Assembly (NCBI GenBank): GCA_015999765.1 | Contig: JAECQR010000001.1 | Location: forward strand, 558,001-622,000 | DNA length: 64,000 nt | Source: Flavobacteriia bacterium | Lineage (GTDB): Bacteria > Bacteroidota > Bacteroidia > Flavobacteriales > Weeksellaceae | Direction of reading: 5' to 3' | Part shown: positions 1-10,500 of the stretch, one piece after another | How the letters are laid out: each line of letters opens with the position of its first letter | How positions within the stretch are numbered: position 1 is the stretch's first letter | Position numbers and translations under genes: made by a program | Notes under the pieces: generated by a model | Databases searched by the model: none | What the model was told of the DNA's origin: nothing | What the model saw: only the letters and a program-made list of their open reading frames with translations

Positions 1-213
1 AACTTCTCAGGTAATCCTTCCACAACAACCTGGACGAAAATAGATGCACCAATTGATACAGCTTTGGGCGGCTTTGCGTTCTTTAGCTCTGGTAAAATTA
101 ATATCAACAGTTATGCAAACAAAAAGATTAGAATTGCGTTTAAATATACTTCTACGCCAACAGCTTCCACCACTTGGGAAGTTGATAATCTGAAAGTTTC
201 AGGCAGTAAATAG
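1..213 (+). CDS. C-terminal fragment of a secreted protein, choice-of-anchor-like beta-sandwich domain (5' end outside window)
   Basis: Open frame from base 1 to TAG at 211-213; ends ...KKIRIAFKYTSTPTASTTWEVDNLKVSGSK, typical of choice-of-anchor J/DUF5017-like domains. Confidence 0.6.
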   Translation, partial: NFSGNPSTTTWTKIDAPIDTALGGFAFFSSGKININSYANKKIRIAFKYTSTPTASTTWEVDNLKVSGSK

Positions 214-236
214 TGAATGCTCTATTATAATTAAAG

Positions 237-259
237 GCCGCAGAAATGCGGCATTTTTT
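237..259 (+). terminator. Rho-independent terminator
   Basis: GCCGCA-GAAA-TGCGGC followed by ATTTTTTT. Confidence 0.8.
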
Positions 260-402
260 TGGTTTCATACAGAACCATTTCCTTTATATTGGTAAATGCA
301 TTCGGGTTCTTAATCCAGTTTTCATAAGTGTTTATAGTCAGCATAATTGCATACGCAAACTATAAAGGAAAAAACTGCTATTGTGACCAATTACTAGGAA
401 CG

Positions 403-434
403 AAAAAGCTGCCTCTAGTTAGAGACAGCTTTTT
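403..434. terminator. Bidirectional terminator
   Basis: AAAAAGCTG...CAGCTTTTT with inner CTCTA/AGAG pairing. Confidence 0.7.
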
Positions 435-458
435 ATTTTAATGTTTAAGTTTATTTGC

Positions 459-929
459 TTAAAAACTTACTTCATTCACTTCTTTTCCTCTCTGGAAATT
501 CATTGTTTTTTGGTTACCTTTATAAGCGATATTCACCAAATTAATCTGTCGTGGAAAAGTGCTGAGCATAATGGTATTTTTAATCCTTAACGTGTTAACC
601 TCACTCACACCGCCAGCTTCGAAATAAACCCAGACGGATTCACCGTTAACCTGGCTCCCTGTGAAAGTAAGCGTCTTTGCACTGCCATTCACAAATAAAT
701 CGAAATTGTTGTTCACATATTTTTTAACTTCTGCTTCAAAACCTGCTGTATTGGGGTTTATTTTAACTGCGTCAGAGATATGTTGAGTATTCATTTTCGT
801 TGTAAACTTCAGGGTCTTGCTTCCTTCCACATAATCTACCTTTGTCATCGAGGAATAAAAATCTGCTTCCGCAAAACTTGTTATCACCATCATAGCAAAG
901 ATTCCGATAATATATAAATAATTTTTCAT
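459..929 (-). CDS. Secreted protein, DUF6702-like
   Basis: 156 aa with signal peptide; FYSSMTKVDYVEGSKTLKFTTKMNTQHI motif. Confidence 0.55.
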   Translation of the reverse strand: MKNYLYIIGIFAMMVITSFAEADFYSSMTKVDYVEGSKTLKFTTKMNTQHISDAVKINPNTAGFEAEVKKYVNNNFDLFVNGSAKTLTFTGSQVNGESVWVYFEAGGVSEVNTLRIKNTIMLSTFPRQINLVNIAYKGNQKTMNFQRGKEVNEVSF

Positions 930-970
930 CTGTATAACTTGTTTCAGTATATTCTCAAATATAATGCCAA

Positions 971-1729
971 TTAAAAGTTCACGTTTACCGTGTATTTATC
1001 GTAAAATGCTTTAATATGGGCCACGGCATCATCGGCAGTGTCAACCACCCGGTACAGGCTCAGATCTGCCTCAGAAATCATTCCGTTTTCAAGTAAAGTA
1101 TCTTTAAACCAATCCAGGAGACCTTTCCAATATTTAGACCCCACCAATACGATGGGGAACTTCCCTATTTTATTGGTCTGGATCAATGTCATCGCTTCCA
1201 GCAATTCATCTAAAGTACCGAAACCCCCGGGCATCACAATGAATCCCTGAGAATATTTCACGAACATCACTTTTCTTACAAAGAAGTAATCGAAATCCAT
1301 ACTGTAACCCTTATCAATGAAAGGGTTGAAATGCTGTTCGAAAGGAAGTTCAATATTCAGACCGATGGATTTTCCGCCGCCTTTGTTGGCACCTTTATTT
1401 CCGGCCTCCATAATTCCGGGTCCGCCTCCAGTGATTACACCGAAACCAATTTCGGTAATTTTTTCTGCAATATCAACTGCCAATTCATAGTACTCACTTC
1501 CCGGCTGCAGCCTTGCAGAACCGAAAATAGAAACACAGGGACCAATTTTAGCGAGCCTTTCGTAACCGTCTACGAATTCGGCCATTATTTTGAAGACCAT
1601 CCAACTGTCTTTGGTTATGGTTTCGTCCCAGGTTTTTTCTGTAAAAGAACGCTGAATTTTCTGATCGATTTCAAATTCAGTTCCGGCCGCAGCACGGGTT
1701 GTCCCTTTTCCCCTCTTTATTTTGCTCAT
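971..1729 (-). CDS. LOG family (TIGR00730) Rossmann-fold protein
   Basis: GGGPGIMEAGNKGA and PGGFGTLDELLE motifs. Confidence 0.9.
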   Translation of the reverse strand: MSKIKRGKGTTRAAAGTEFEIDQKIQRSFTEKTWDETITKDSWMVFKIMAEFVDGYERLAKIGPCVSIFGSARLQPGSEYYELAVDIAEKITEIGFGVITGGGPGIMEAGNKGANKGGGKSIGLNIELPFEQHFNPFIDKGYSMDFDYFFVRKVMFVKYSQGFIVMPGGFGTLDELLEAMTLIQTNKIGKFPIVLVGSKYWKGLLDWFKDTLLENGMISEADLSLYRVVDTADDAVAHIKAFYDKYTVNVNF

Positions 1730-1734
1730 TTGTT

Positions 1735-2448
1735 TTATTTAAAATGGTGCTCTGCTTCCAGAACAGATTCCGGTCTTCCGACATCAATCAGTTTAGCCTG
1801 ATGCTCGTATCCGTGGATTTTTTCAGTGTGCATCAAGTCCAGATATTCTTCCATAATAGAAAATTTTCCCGTACGTTTAATTTTATCAAAAATCCTCGGA
1901 TTGATACAGTGTATTCCACTAAAAGCCAATGGTTTGAACCCTTTGTTGAATTCTGCCAGCCGCTGTTCGCCCGTTTCTACATTTACCCAACCGCGCAAAA
2001 TCATTTCAGGATTGAAAAGAAGTTTTCGGGAACTTTTTCTGTCGGAAACCGCTAAAGTAGCGAAATCTTTCTTTTCCTGATGGTATTTTACAAATTCTGT
2101 GATGTTTAAGTCGGTGAGAATGTCGGCGTTAAGGATTAAAAAGTCTTCACCAAAATCCAGAAATTTTCTTGCAAAAACCAAGCCGCCTCCGGTTTCCAAA
2201 AGCTGATCTTTTTCATCGGAAATTTCGATATTGGAACCAAAATTCTGATTGTCTTTTAGAAATTCAATGATCTGATGCCCAAAATGATGGACATTGATTA
2301 CGAAATCATTGATTCCGTAACTCTGTAAATATTTAATATTTCTTTCCAACAGAGGAACACCGTTGACCTTGGCCAAAGCTTTCGGGTGATGGTCGGTAAA
2401 TGGTTTCAGCCGGGTTCCTTTGCCTGCTGCGAAGATGAGTGCCTTCAT
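1735..2448 (-). CDS. NTP-transferase family protein, MurU-like sugar-1-phosphate nucleotidyltransferase
   Basis: N-terminal MKALIFAAGKGTRLKPFTDHHPKALAKVNGVPLLERN. Confidence 0.85.
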   Translation of the reverse strand: MKALIFAAGKGTRLKPFTDHHPKALAKVNGVPLLERNIKYLQSYGINDFVINVHHFGHQIIEFLKDNQNFGSNIEISDEKDQLLETGGGLVFARKFLDFGEDFLILNADILTDLNITEFVKYHQEKKDFATLAVSDRKSSRKLLFNPEMILRGWVNVETGEQRLAEFNKGFKPLAFSGIHCINPRIFDKIKRTGKFSIMEEYLDLMHTEKIHGYEHQAKLIDVGRPESVLEAEHHFK

Positions 2449-2454
2449 GTTTTA

Positions 2455-2862
2455 TTAATCATTCAGTTGTGGCTGTTCATCATGCTGAATAGTAACGGTC
2501 GCCTGCGGATATTTTTCGCGGATAAACGCTGCGGTTTTTTCAGCGCAGTATACCGATCGGTGCTGTCCGCCCGTGCATCCGAAATTGATCTGGAGATGCT
2601 CAAAATTTCTCCCAAGATAATTATCAATATTGATGGATACGATGCTTTTTACCAACTCCAGAAACTTCGGCATTTCGGTTTTGGTTTCCAGAAATTCCTG
2701 CACACCGACATCGCAGCCGGTTTGCGCTTTATATTCCTCAATTCTTCCGGGATTTAGAATTCCGCGGCAGTCGAACGCAAATCCTCCACCGTTTCCTGTT
2801 TCATCTTTGGGTATTCCGCCTTTCTTGTACGAAAAACTGTGTATATCTATTTTAAGACTCAT
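2455..2862 (-). CDS. Standalone RapZ C-terminal-domain-like protein
   Basis: DCRGILNPGR..., INFGCTGGQHRSVYCAE match the RapZ/YvcJ C-terminal domain; no P-loop N-terminal domain. Confidence 0.85.
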   Translation of the reverse strand: MSLKIDIHSFSYKKGGIPKDETGNGGGFAFDCRGILNPGRIEEYKAQTGCDVGVQEFLETKTEMPKFLELVKSIVSINIDNYLGRNFEHLQINFGCTGGQHRSVYCAEKTAAFIREKYPQATVTIQHDEQPQLND

Positions 2863-2867
2863 TTATT

Positions 2868-3914
2868 TTATTGATTTGAACCGTTAATTTCTTTATGGTT
2901 TCTGATTATTGATTCGATTTTATCTTTAACTGAATTTGATTTCAGCGTTGTGATTAATTTTCTAAGTTCCGGATAATGCTGCATTCCATCGCAGGAATTT
3001 GCTAACTGTTCCAGATTTTCAATTCCTTTATCAATGCTCGAAATGAAATGCTGTTTTCTTTGAATAAGTCCGCGGAATCCATAGGCGCCCAAAACCTGCA
3101 TGAAACGAATTACCTGAATGGGTTTTACTGAATTTTTAAGGTCTTTTACTTTGTTTTCATTCTTCCAAAGTGAGAAATAATAACTGAGCATCTCATTTTT
3201 AAAATCATCAGGGAAATTAGCTTTAGCCTGGTAAAGAAATGAAATAACATCGTACATCAGCGGACCTTTCATCGCCGACTGGTAATCGATGAAGAAAACT
3301 TCGTCCTGATTATTTACCATAATGTTTCTCGCCTGAAAATCTCTGATTATTAATCCTTTGGGGCCACAGTTTTCAATTTCTGCAGTAAGGTTTTTAAATT
3401 CTTTCAGTAATGTAGCTTTGTGGTAGGGAATCTCGAGTACGTCGGCAATAAAACTTTTGAAATAGAACAGATCATTCGTCACCGGAAATTCATCATAACT
3501 TTCGTATTCGAACGTTTTACAATAATCGATTGTATCGGCTGTCCGGGTTTGAAGCTGAAATAATTTTTCGATGGTTTGCTTTACCAGAGATTTCGCTCTT
3601 TCATTCAGACCTTCATTTTCAATAATTTCTGAAAGCGTGTTTTTGCCTAAAAATTCCTGTATATAAATTTTACGGTCTTCAGAAATTTTGAAAATCTTTG
3701 GAGTGTTGAGATGTAATTCAGAAAAAACTTCAGAAAAATAGAAAAAACTCTCGTTTTCGGGAATATTTTCGTTCTCGGTGATGATGTACTGTTGATTTGG
3801 TGTGGAGCCCACGAAATTCTTTCTTGCTGAACCGCTTTGGGCTAATGAATAAAAATCCTGCGATTTTCGCCCAATAAATTCTTCGAAAAAGAGTTTTGCG
3901 TTTTCCATACTCAT
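2868..3914 (-). CDS. Aminoglycoside phosphotransferase-family kinase (AmgK-like)
   Basis: LIIRDFQARNIMV and FIDYQSAMKGPLMYDVIS kinase motifs; next to MurU-like gene. Confidence 0.8.
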   Translation of the reverse strand: MSMENAKLFFEEFIGRKSQDFYSLAQSGSARKNFVGSTPNQQYIITENENIPENESFFYFSEVFSELHLNTPKIFKISEDRKIYIQEFLGKNTLSEIIENEGLNERAKSLVKQTIEKLFQLQTRTADTIDYCKTFEYESYDEFPVTNDLFYFKSFIADVLEIPYHKATLLKEFKNLTAEIENCGPKGLIIRDFQARNIMVNNQDEVFFIDYQSAMKGPLMYDVISFLYQAKANFPDDFKNEMLSYYFSLWKNENKVKDLKNSVKPIQVIRFMQVLGAYGFRGLIQRKQHFISSIDKGIENLEQLANSCDGMQHYPELRKLITTLKSNSVKDKIESIIRNHKEINGSNQ

Positions 3915-3953
3915 ACTTTTACAAATATAGGAATTTAGAATTTTTGAAAAGAT

Positions 3954-3961
3954 TATATTTG
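3954..3961 (+). promoter_or_regulatory. Bacteroidetes -7 box TATATTTG, 4 nt before xrtF ATG
   Basis: Exact TAnnTTTG match; ATG at 3966. Confidence 0.6.
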
Positions 3962-3965
3962 CAAT

Positions 3966-4508
3966 ATGTTCAATGATTTCAAGCCTGTTCTGAAAATCCT
4001 GCTACGCTTCGTCATCCTTTATGTGGTGATGGTTTTGGCTTATCAGTTTTACCTGAACCAGTTCAAAAGTATGGGTTTGGATCCCGTCTCTGAATGGGTT
4101 GCTGATCAGGCGGCGTTTATACAGAATTTTTTAGGTTATCAGACTCAAATCGTACCTGGTAAACCTCAGCAGGAAACGGATTGGTTTTACGTTAGCGGCA
4201 GATATGTTTCTCGCATGGTAGAAGGCTGTAACGCGATTTCGGTGATGGTGCTTTTTCTCGCGTTTATTTTCGCTTTTTATCAGGGAATCAAGACCTTTGT
4301 TTTTGCGGGATTGGGTTTTGTCTTCCTTCACGTCATCAATGTACTGCGAATTGCAGGTCTGAATATTCTTTTGGTTGAATGGCCACAATACTCTAAAATC
4401 GGGCACGATTATCTTTTCCCTGCAATTATTTATGGCAGCGTGGTTTTGCTCTGGCTGATCTGGATTAAGTTTTTTGCACTAAAAGATCCTGTACATGAAA
4501 GTGCTTAG
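3966..4508 (+). CDS. xrtF: Exosortase family protein XrtF
   Basis: Multi-pass; EGCNAIS (Cys), INVLRIAGLN (Arg), GHDYLFP (His) exosortase triad. Confidence 0.88.
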   Translation: MFNDFKPVLKILLRFVILYVVMVLAYQFYLNQFKSMGLDPVSEWVADQAAFIQNFLGYQTQIVPGKPQQETDWFYVSGRYVSRMVEGCNAISVMVLFLAFIFAFYQGIKTFVFAGLGFVFLHVINVLRIAGLNILLVEWPQYSKIGHDYLFPAIIYGSVVLLWLIWIKFFALKDPVHESA

Positions 4509-4935
4509 AACTTTACTCATCATTCTCGGAATTTTTGGATTAATTGGAGTGAGAATGGTAGAAGAATCTCTTTTTTACGATCCTTTTCTGAATTATTTTC
4601 ATACAGCAGATAAAAATGCACCGTTTCCTGATTTCGAATGGGCGAAACTGATTGTTAATTATATTTTCAGGTTTTCTCTGAATTTAATCCTGTCGGCGCT
4701 TGTTGTTCATTTGGTATTCAAAAATAAAGAATGGACGATGCAGGCGGTTGTTTTAATTCTGCTGGTTTTTGCGATTACTTATCCTATTTACCTTTACTGC
4801 ATTCATACAAAATTCGAAATCGGCTATCTTTTCTCTTTCTATATGAGGAGATTCGTGATTCAGCCTTTAACTTTACTGCTGATTATTCCTTTATTTTATT
4901 ACAGAAAACAGCTGTTGAAGAAAGTAAGGAATTAG
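4495..4935 (+). CDS. Exosortase F system-associated membrane protein
   Basis: Overlaps xrtF 3' end; ~146 aa multi-pass protein typical of the xrtF partner. Confidence 0.75.
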   Translation: MKVLRTLLIILGIFGLIGVRMVEESLFYDPFLNYFHTADKNAPFPDFEWAKLIVNYIFRFSLNLILSALVVHLVFKNKEWTMQAVVLILLVFAITYPIYLYCIHTKFEIGYLFSFYMRRFVIQPLTLLLIIPLFYYRKQLLKKVRN

Positions 4936-5930
4936 GTGTTCACGTCGTGTTTATCAACGTGCGAAATATTATTTTCGTCCCACTCAATTTTCTTCACAAA
5001 AGGCCGTTCTCGTACCTTGCATTCGGAAAGCTGGCAGATTTCACACGAAAAAGGCTTGCAGTCATCCAGATGGAAATTAAATTCAATCGCCCGGTTCGAG
5101 TTTTCCGCGATTAATTTATATGTTTCTTCCATTTCTTCATGAGCTTTTCTCAGCTCAAAATACCATGGTAATGTTAGATGTGCATCGATATGAAGCCCGC
5201 TTCCGTGCTGTTGAATTCTGGTATTATGAATATCGATCCATTCCCGTTTTCTGTTGTCATTCATGATTTTTGCCAGTCTGGCGAGCATGTCCTGATCGGC
5301 CTCATCCATGATTCCGCTTAAAGCTTTTCGGATGATTTTATAACCGATGAAGATAATATATCCGCCGAATATCAGTGCCACCGCAGCATCGATCCAGTAA
5401 ATCTTGGTAAAGTAAACGAGAACTAAACTTATCACCACGCCCAAAGTTGTAATTGTATCGCTTTGGAGATGTTTTCCCGAACTTTGCAGGACCAACGAAT
5501 TTTGCTGAATTCCCTTTTTCACTGAAATGTAACCCATCAGATAATTAATGGCTGCAGTAGCCGCAATGATGAGCATTCCCCAATCCAGTTTTTTCGGGAT
5601 ATTGCCGTGGAGAAGCGAATCTACAGCCTGAATGATGATGATAACTCCGGCAAAGATGATAAGTGCACCTTCAATTCCGGAAGTAACGAATTCAACTTTT
5701 CCATGACCGTATGGATGGTCAATGTCTTTAGGTTTTGCGGCGAGATAGAGGGAATAAAGTCCCATGAAACCTGCAATGATATTCACGATACTTTCCATCG
5801 CGTCAGAAAATACCGCATCAGAATTGGTAAGATGCCACGCAATTAATTTCCCGATAAAAAGGCCGATTCCTACAATGGCAACAGTTTTCTGAAATGTAAA
5901 ATTAGTCTGTGATGAATTTTGAGTTTCCAC
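4932..5930 (-). CDS. Cation diffusion facilitator family transporter
   Basis: SDAMESIVNI, DHPYGHGKVEF, HxxxD-type CDF motifs; GTG start. Confidence 0.9.
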   Translation of the reverse strand: METQNSSQTNFTFQKTVAIVGIGLFIGKLIAWHLTNSDAVFSDAMESIVNIIAGFMGLYSLYLAAKPKDIDHPYGHGKVEFVTSGIEGALIIFAGVIIIIQAVDSLLHGNIPKKLDWGMLIIAATAAINYLMGYISVKKGIQQNSLVLQSSGKHLQSDTITTLGVVISLVLVYFTKIYWIDAAVALIFGGYIIFIGYKIIRKALSGIMDEADQDMLARLAKIMNDNRKREWIDIHNTRIQQHGSGLHIDAHLTLPWYFELRKAHEEMEETYKLIAENSNRAIEFNFHLDDCKPFSCEICQLSECKVRERPFVKKIEWDENNISHVDKHDVNT

Positions 5931-5983
5931 TGCAATGTTCGATTAAATTAATTAATAATGTTTCAGGCATCTAATAATAAAAA

Positions 5984-6006
5984 AATGCTCACTTACTGTG
6001 AGCATT
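5984..6006 (-). terminator. Terminator of asd
   Basis: AATGCTCAC-TTACT-GTGAGCATT; T-tract on minus strand. Confidence 0.8.
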
Positions 6007-6010
6007 CAGA

Positions 6011-7003
6011 TTAAATTAATTGATTTTTTAAGAGATATTCTGCAATCTGTACCGCGTTAGTGGCGGCGCCTTTTCGAAGGTTATCTGCCACAATCCACAT
6101 GTTGAGGGTGTTGGGTTGCGAACGGTCCCGGCGGATTCTTCCGACAAAAACCTCATCTTTCCCTTCTGAATACAGCGGCATGGGATAAATTTTGTTCGAA
6201 ACATCATCCATCACTACAATTCCAGGTGTTTCCGAAAGGATTCTTCGCACCTCATCCAAATCAAATTCATTTTCAAACTCAATATTCACGCTTTCTGAAT
6301 GCCCGCCCTGAACGGGAACCCGGACCGCAGTCGCTGATAGGTTAAAACCATCGTCGCCCATGATTTTCTTGGGTTCTGTCATAAGTTTCAATTCTTCTTT
6401 CGTGTAGTCATCATCCGCAAAAACATCGCATTGTGGAAGTGCATTTTTGAAGATTTCATAAGGGTAGACTTTAGCAACATCGTTATCGCCGGCAATTTCT
6501 GCATTCAGCTGATCAACAGCATTTTTTCCGGTTCCGGTAACAGACTGATACGTTGAAACGATTACTCTTTTCAAATCATATTTAAGGTTCAGAGGATGAA
6601 GAACCATTACCAACTGAATTGTTGAGCAATTGGGATTTGCAATAATTTTATCGTCTTTCGTAAGTTCAGTTGCGTTGATTTCGGGAACGACCAGTTTTTT
6701 ATCTTCCATCATTCTGAAAGCAGAAGAGTTGTCGATTACCGTAGTTCCGGCTTCAGCAAATTTCGGGGCAAATTCCAGAGAAGTAGTGCCGCCGGCTGAA
6801 AACAGAGCGATTTCCGGCTTCATATCGATGGCGGTCTGCATTGATACGATGGCGTATTCTTTCCCTTTGAAACTGATTTTTTTTCCGACGGATTTTTCTG
6901 ATGCAACAGGAATTAATTCTGTTACAGGGAAGTTTCTTTCTTCCAAAACCTTCAACATTACCTGACCAACCATTCCGGTGGCGCCCACAACTGCTATTTT
7001 CAT
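6011..7003 (-). CDS. asd: Aspartate-semialdehyde dehydrogenase
   Basis: MKIAVVGATGMVGQVM, NPNCSTIQ active-site Cys, VPVQGGHSESV. Confidence 0.95.
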   Translation of the reverse strand: MKIAVVGATGMVGQVMLKVLEERNFPVTELIPVASEKSVGKKISFKGKEYAIVSMQTAIDMKPEIALFSAGGTTSLEFAPKFAEAGTTVIDNSSAFRMMEDKKLVVPEINATELTKDDKIIANPNCSTIQLVMVLHPLNLKYDLKRVIVSTYQSVTGTGKNAVDQLNAEIAGDNDVAKVYPYEIFKNALPQCDVFADDDYTKEELKLMTEPKKIMGDDGFNLSATAVRVPVQGGHSESVNIEFENEFDLDEVRRILSETPGIVVMDDVSNKIYPMPLYSEGKDEVFVGRIRRDRSQPNTLNMWIVADNLRKGAATNAVQIAEYLLKNQLI

Positions 7004-7036
7004 TTTATTTGAATGATAGATATGAATTTTAATAAA

Positions 7037-7474
7037 TTAAGCGCCGAAAAGTCGGTGCCACTGGAATGCCCAAAGCATGAATGCAAGTGCAACGAATCCC
7101 ATAATCAACCAACTCATCTTCATGGTATCATTGGTTTTGAATTTTTTATTGAGGATTGTTAAAAGCACCGCTGCTACAATCATAGCAAAAGGGTGTTCAA
7201 CATAAGTGTTTCTTGCGGTGGAATCGCTCATCAGCGTTCCGGCTTCCGTAGCGGCTTTGAATCCTGGCGAGAAGAAAAACAGCATGATCAGTCCGATAAC
7301 TGCCTGAAGATGGAAAAATATCATCGTGAACAGCGTTGATTTTCTTAAAAGTTTGGAAATTTTACCTGAATATCCGAACATGGTCACAAGCAGTGCCACA
7401 ACAAAAACAGCTGCCAAAAGCAGGATTAAATAAGCAAAACCACGGTGTGCCTGAAGCATGATGTTGAAATCCAT
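7037..7474 (-). CDS. Four-TM membrane protein, cytochrome b-like family
   Basis: 145 aa with 4 hydrophobic segments. Confidence 0.5.
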   Translation of the reverse strand: MDFNIMLQAHRGFAYLILLLAAVFVVALLVTMFGYSGKISKLLRKSTLFTMIFFHLQAVIGLIMLFFFSPGFKAATEAGTLMSDSTARNTYVEHPFAMIVAAVLLTILNKKFKTNDTMKMSWLIMGFVALAFMLWAFQWHRLFGA

Positions 7475-7510
7475 AATATTTTTTTATAAGTTAACTGCAA
7501 ATATAAAAAA

Positions 7511-7534
7511 AATCCCGACGATAAAGTCGGGATT
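7511..7534. terminator. Rho-independent terminator hairpin
   Basis: AATCCCGAC-GATAAA-GTCGGGATT, 9-bp perfect stem next to A-tract. Confidence 0.7.
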
Positions 7535-7568
7535 AATATCAAATCTAAAGTTCAGAACTCTAGGTTTC

Positions 7569-10500
7569 TTAGAATGAATACTTCATACCGAACATTGCAG
7601 ACCAAGTCGTAAATCTTGAACTAGCCGGTCTGTTAGGAGAAGTAACTAAGTCGTTACCGCTTCTTAACATCTGGAATGTTGGGTTTGGAGATAATGCTCC
7701 GGATCGGCCAAGTATTGCAGCACCATAAGAACTTACGTTCTGATCCTGAATTCCCCAATCGGAGTTCAGCATATTACCAAAGTTCAGGATATCTAAAGAA
7801 AGTTGAATTTTATCTCCTTTCTGAACCATATCACTAAACAAATTCTGAGTCAAACGGATATCAACACGGTTTAACCAAGGCATAAGGAACTCGTTTCTTG
7901 GTAAGATCTGTCCTCTGTATCCTTCCAAATCATTGTCTTTAATGAACTTGTCGAATGCTGCCCTCTGCTGATCTGCCGTGAACAGAACGGTAGTATTTGC
8001 ACCACTTCCTGTAGTAATATTGGCAAAGTTCATATCAGCGGTAGAAGTCGGAAGGTAAAGCAAATCATTTGCGATTCCGTCTCCGTTCACATCATTCGAA
8101 TAATAATAAGAATATCTTCCCTGATGAGCTCCTGAATAGTAAGCACCAATTGTAGTACCTGTTTGCTTAATCTCGTAAGTTACGTTAGCAACCACTCTGT
8201 GTGGAACTGCGTAATTAGAGATACTTAAGAAATCCTGGTTCGGAGAATCTACTGTTGGAGAACCTAACCAAGATGAAGATGCATTTGATCCTGAGTTAGA
8301 TGAAACTTCTTCAGCTGCGGAATAGGTGTAGAACGCAGATCCTGAAAGGCCTTTCCAAGGTCTCATCTGAGCTCCGAAAGTTGCAGAAAATGCATATCCT
8401 TTGGTATCTGTATTCGTAAGAATCGTCGCACTGTTTGCTCCGATCGCAGAGTTATAAGTGTAAGATCCAGCATTTGGATAATAAACACGGTCTGCATAAG
8501 TCATTTTTTCCGTTGATGCTTTTCTGTTCGCTCCAAACTGGAATACCGCGTTGATATCTTTAGTGTAAAGAATATCAGTAGTAAGTGTTAAAGGCGAGTT
8601 TGGCACTTTATAATCAATACCTAAACTTGATCTCCATACAGACGGCATTTTGAAATCCTGATCAACAAGAGAGAATGAAGATGGCGCACCAGCTTTTGGA
8701 CTCGTGATGAAAACATTCTCGGCTCCTACAGGAACGTTGTTCAGGTGATAATAAATATCCTGTGGCTGGAAGGTAACATTGTTAATCCATCCGGCAACCT
8801 GTGCGTAAGATCCCGGTTCAATGGTATTCTGAAGTACACCTGCGTTGGTTGGCATGTTAGTTAACCAAACAAAAGGTACACGTCCCGAAAATACACCACT
8901 TCCTCCACGGATTGTTAATGAACGGTCTCCCATTACATCATAATTAAATCCTAAACGTGGGGAAATCATCACTCGGGATTTTGGCCAGCTGCCTGATGAA
9001 TATTTCGTAGCATTACCGTTTTTGTCAAGCAATTCCAGTGCATCAATAGACGGGTTTGCAGTAAGGTCGTTAAGATAGAACGGAAGTTCTGCTCTTACCC
9101 CAACTGTAAAGTTGAATTTATCGTTAACTGCTACCCGGTCCTGTACGTAAGCAGATCCTAAACCGAAGTTTACTCTTGCGTAAGTGTCCTGATTAGCATA
9201 CGGATAAGTAAGACCGAACATGATTGGTGCAACTTCATTTGCAGTACCTGTTGTAAGGAAGTCTGCAACAGAAGCGTATCGGTAATAACCAGTTCCCATA
9301 CGGGTGTATGAGTTACCAAACTTCTGCATTTCGTATGCAACACCACCTGTTAAAGTGTGTTTCCCAGCATTATAAGTCAGGTTATTTGTGATTGAGAAGT
9401 TGTCGTTAACTACATCGTTTAGGTAAGAGAAAAGCTCAGTTCCGAAACTGATATAGTTACCGCCGTTTGCAGAACCATCCCAGATATCAACAAAAGGGAA
9501 AAGAGTATCTGAAGGCGTAGATCTTAAATCCTGAATTTTCGAGTAAGTAAATAATAATTTATTCGAAAGGTTAGAATTAAAAGTAGAGTTTAATTCAGCA
9601 GTTAGTGAAGATACTTTGTTTTCGAAACCATAATTTCCGTTTTCGAAAGTCATTGCTCTGTCACTTACACGGTTCCATGTTGAACGTGGTGAAGGTCCAG
9701 AATTTCCGTTTGCAACCTGCATTGATGTTCCGTTAAGAATGTTGTAACGGATTGCAAATTTATGCTGATCGCTGATGTTCCAGTCTAAACGCGCAAGAAA
9801 TTTGTCGCCCTGCTGTTCAGCTTCGTTTGCATATCCCTGATATCTTCCCGGATCATATCCCCATCTGTTGATCAGGTGATTTCTTACCGCAATAAGATCA
9901 GATTCTTTAACTCTTGAAATATTGTTTGCAGGATCAGAAACTCCATTCTGAGAAGCCTTCCAAAGGTTAGCTCCAGATGCGTTAGCACCGGTTGAAGCTT
10001 CTCTTTCAGCACTGATAAAGAAGAACAATTTATTTTGAACGATAGGCCCACCTACTGTGAAACCATTGGTAACCTGTGCTCCGGAAACTTTTTCAATGTC
10101 ATTCCCGTTAATTTTCCAACCGTTAAGTTCCTTACCGTTATAGTAACCATAAAGTGATCCGTGGAATTTGTTGGTTCCTGATTTGGTAACCGCGTTGATC
10201 CCAGCTCCGGTAAAACCAGACTGTGTAACATCAAAAGGAGCAATATTTACGCTAATTTCCTGAATTGCATCCAAAGAAATTGGCTGTGAATTACCTCCAG
10301 GGATAGGGCTTGAACTTAATCCGAAACCATTGTTGAAGTTTGCACCATCAATTTGAAGGTTGTTGTAACGTGCGTCACGGCCTGCAAATGAGTTGCCGTT
10401 TGCCTGTGGAGTAAGTCTGGTAAACTCAGTGATACTTCTGTTTGCTTGTGGCAAATCCTGAATTTGCTTCTGGCCTACGTTTGTAGCAGCTCCTGTTTTG

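Noticed and set aside
1331-1801. 156-aa + strand ORF opposite the LOG gene
   Set aside because: Antisense shadow of a well-recognised coding gene; no family resemblance
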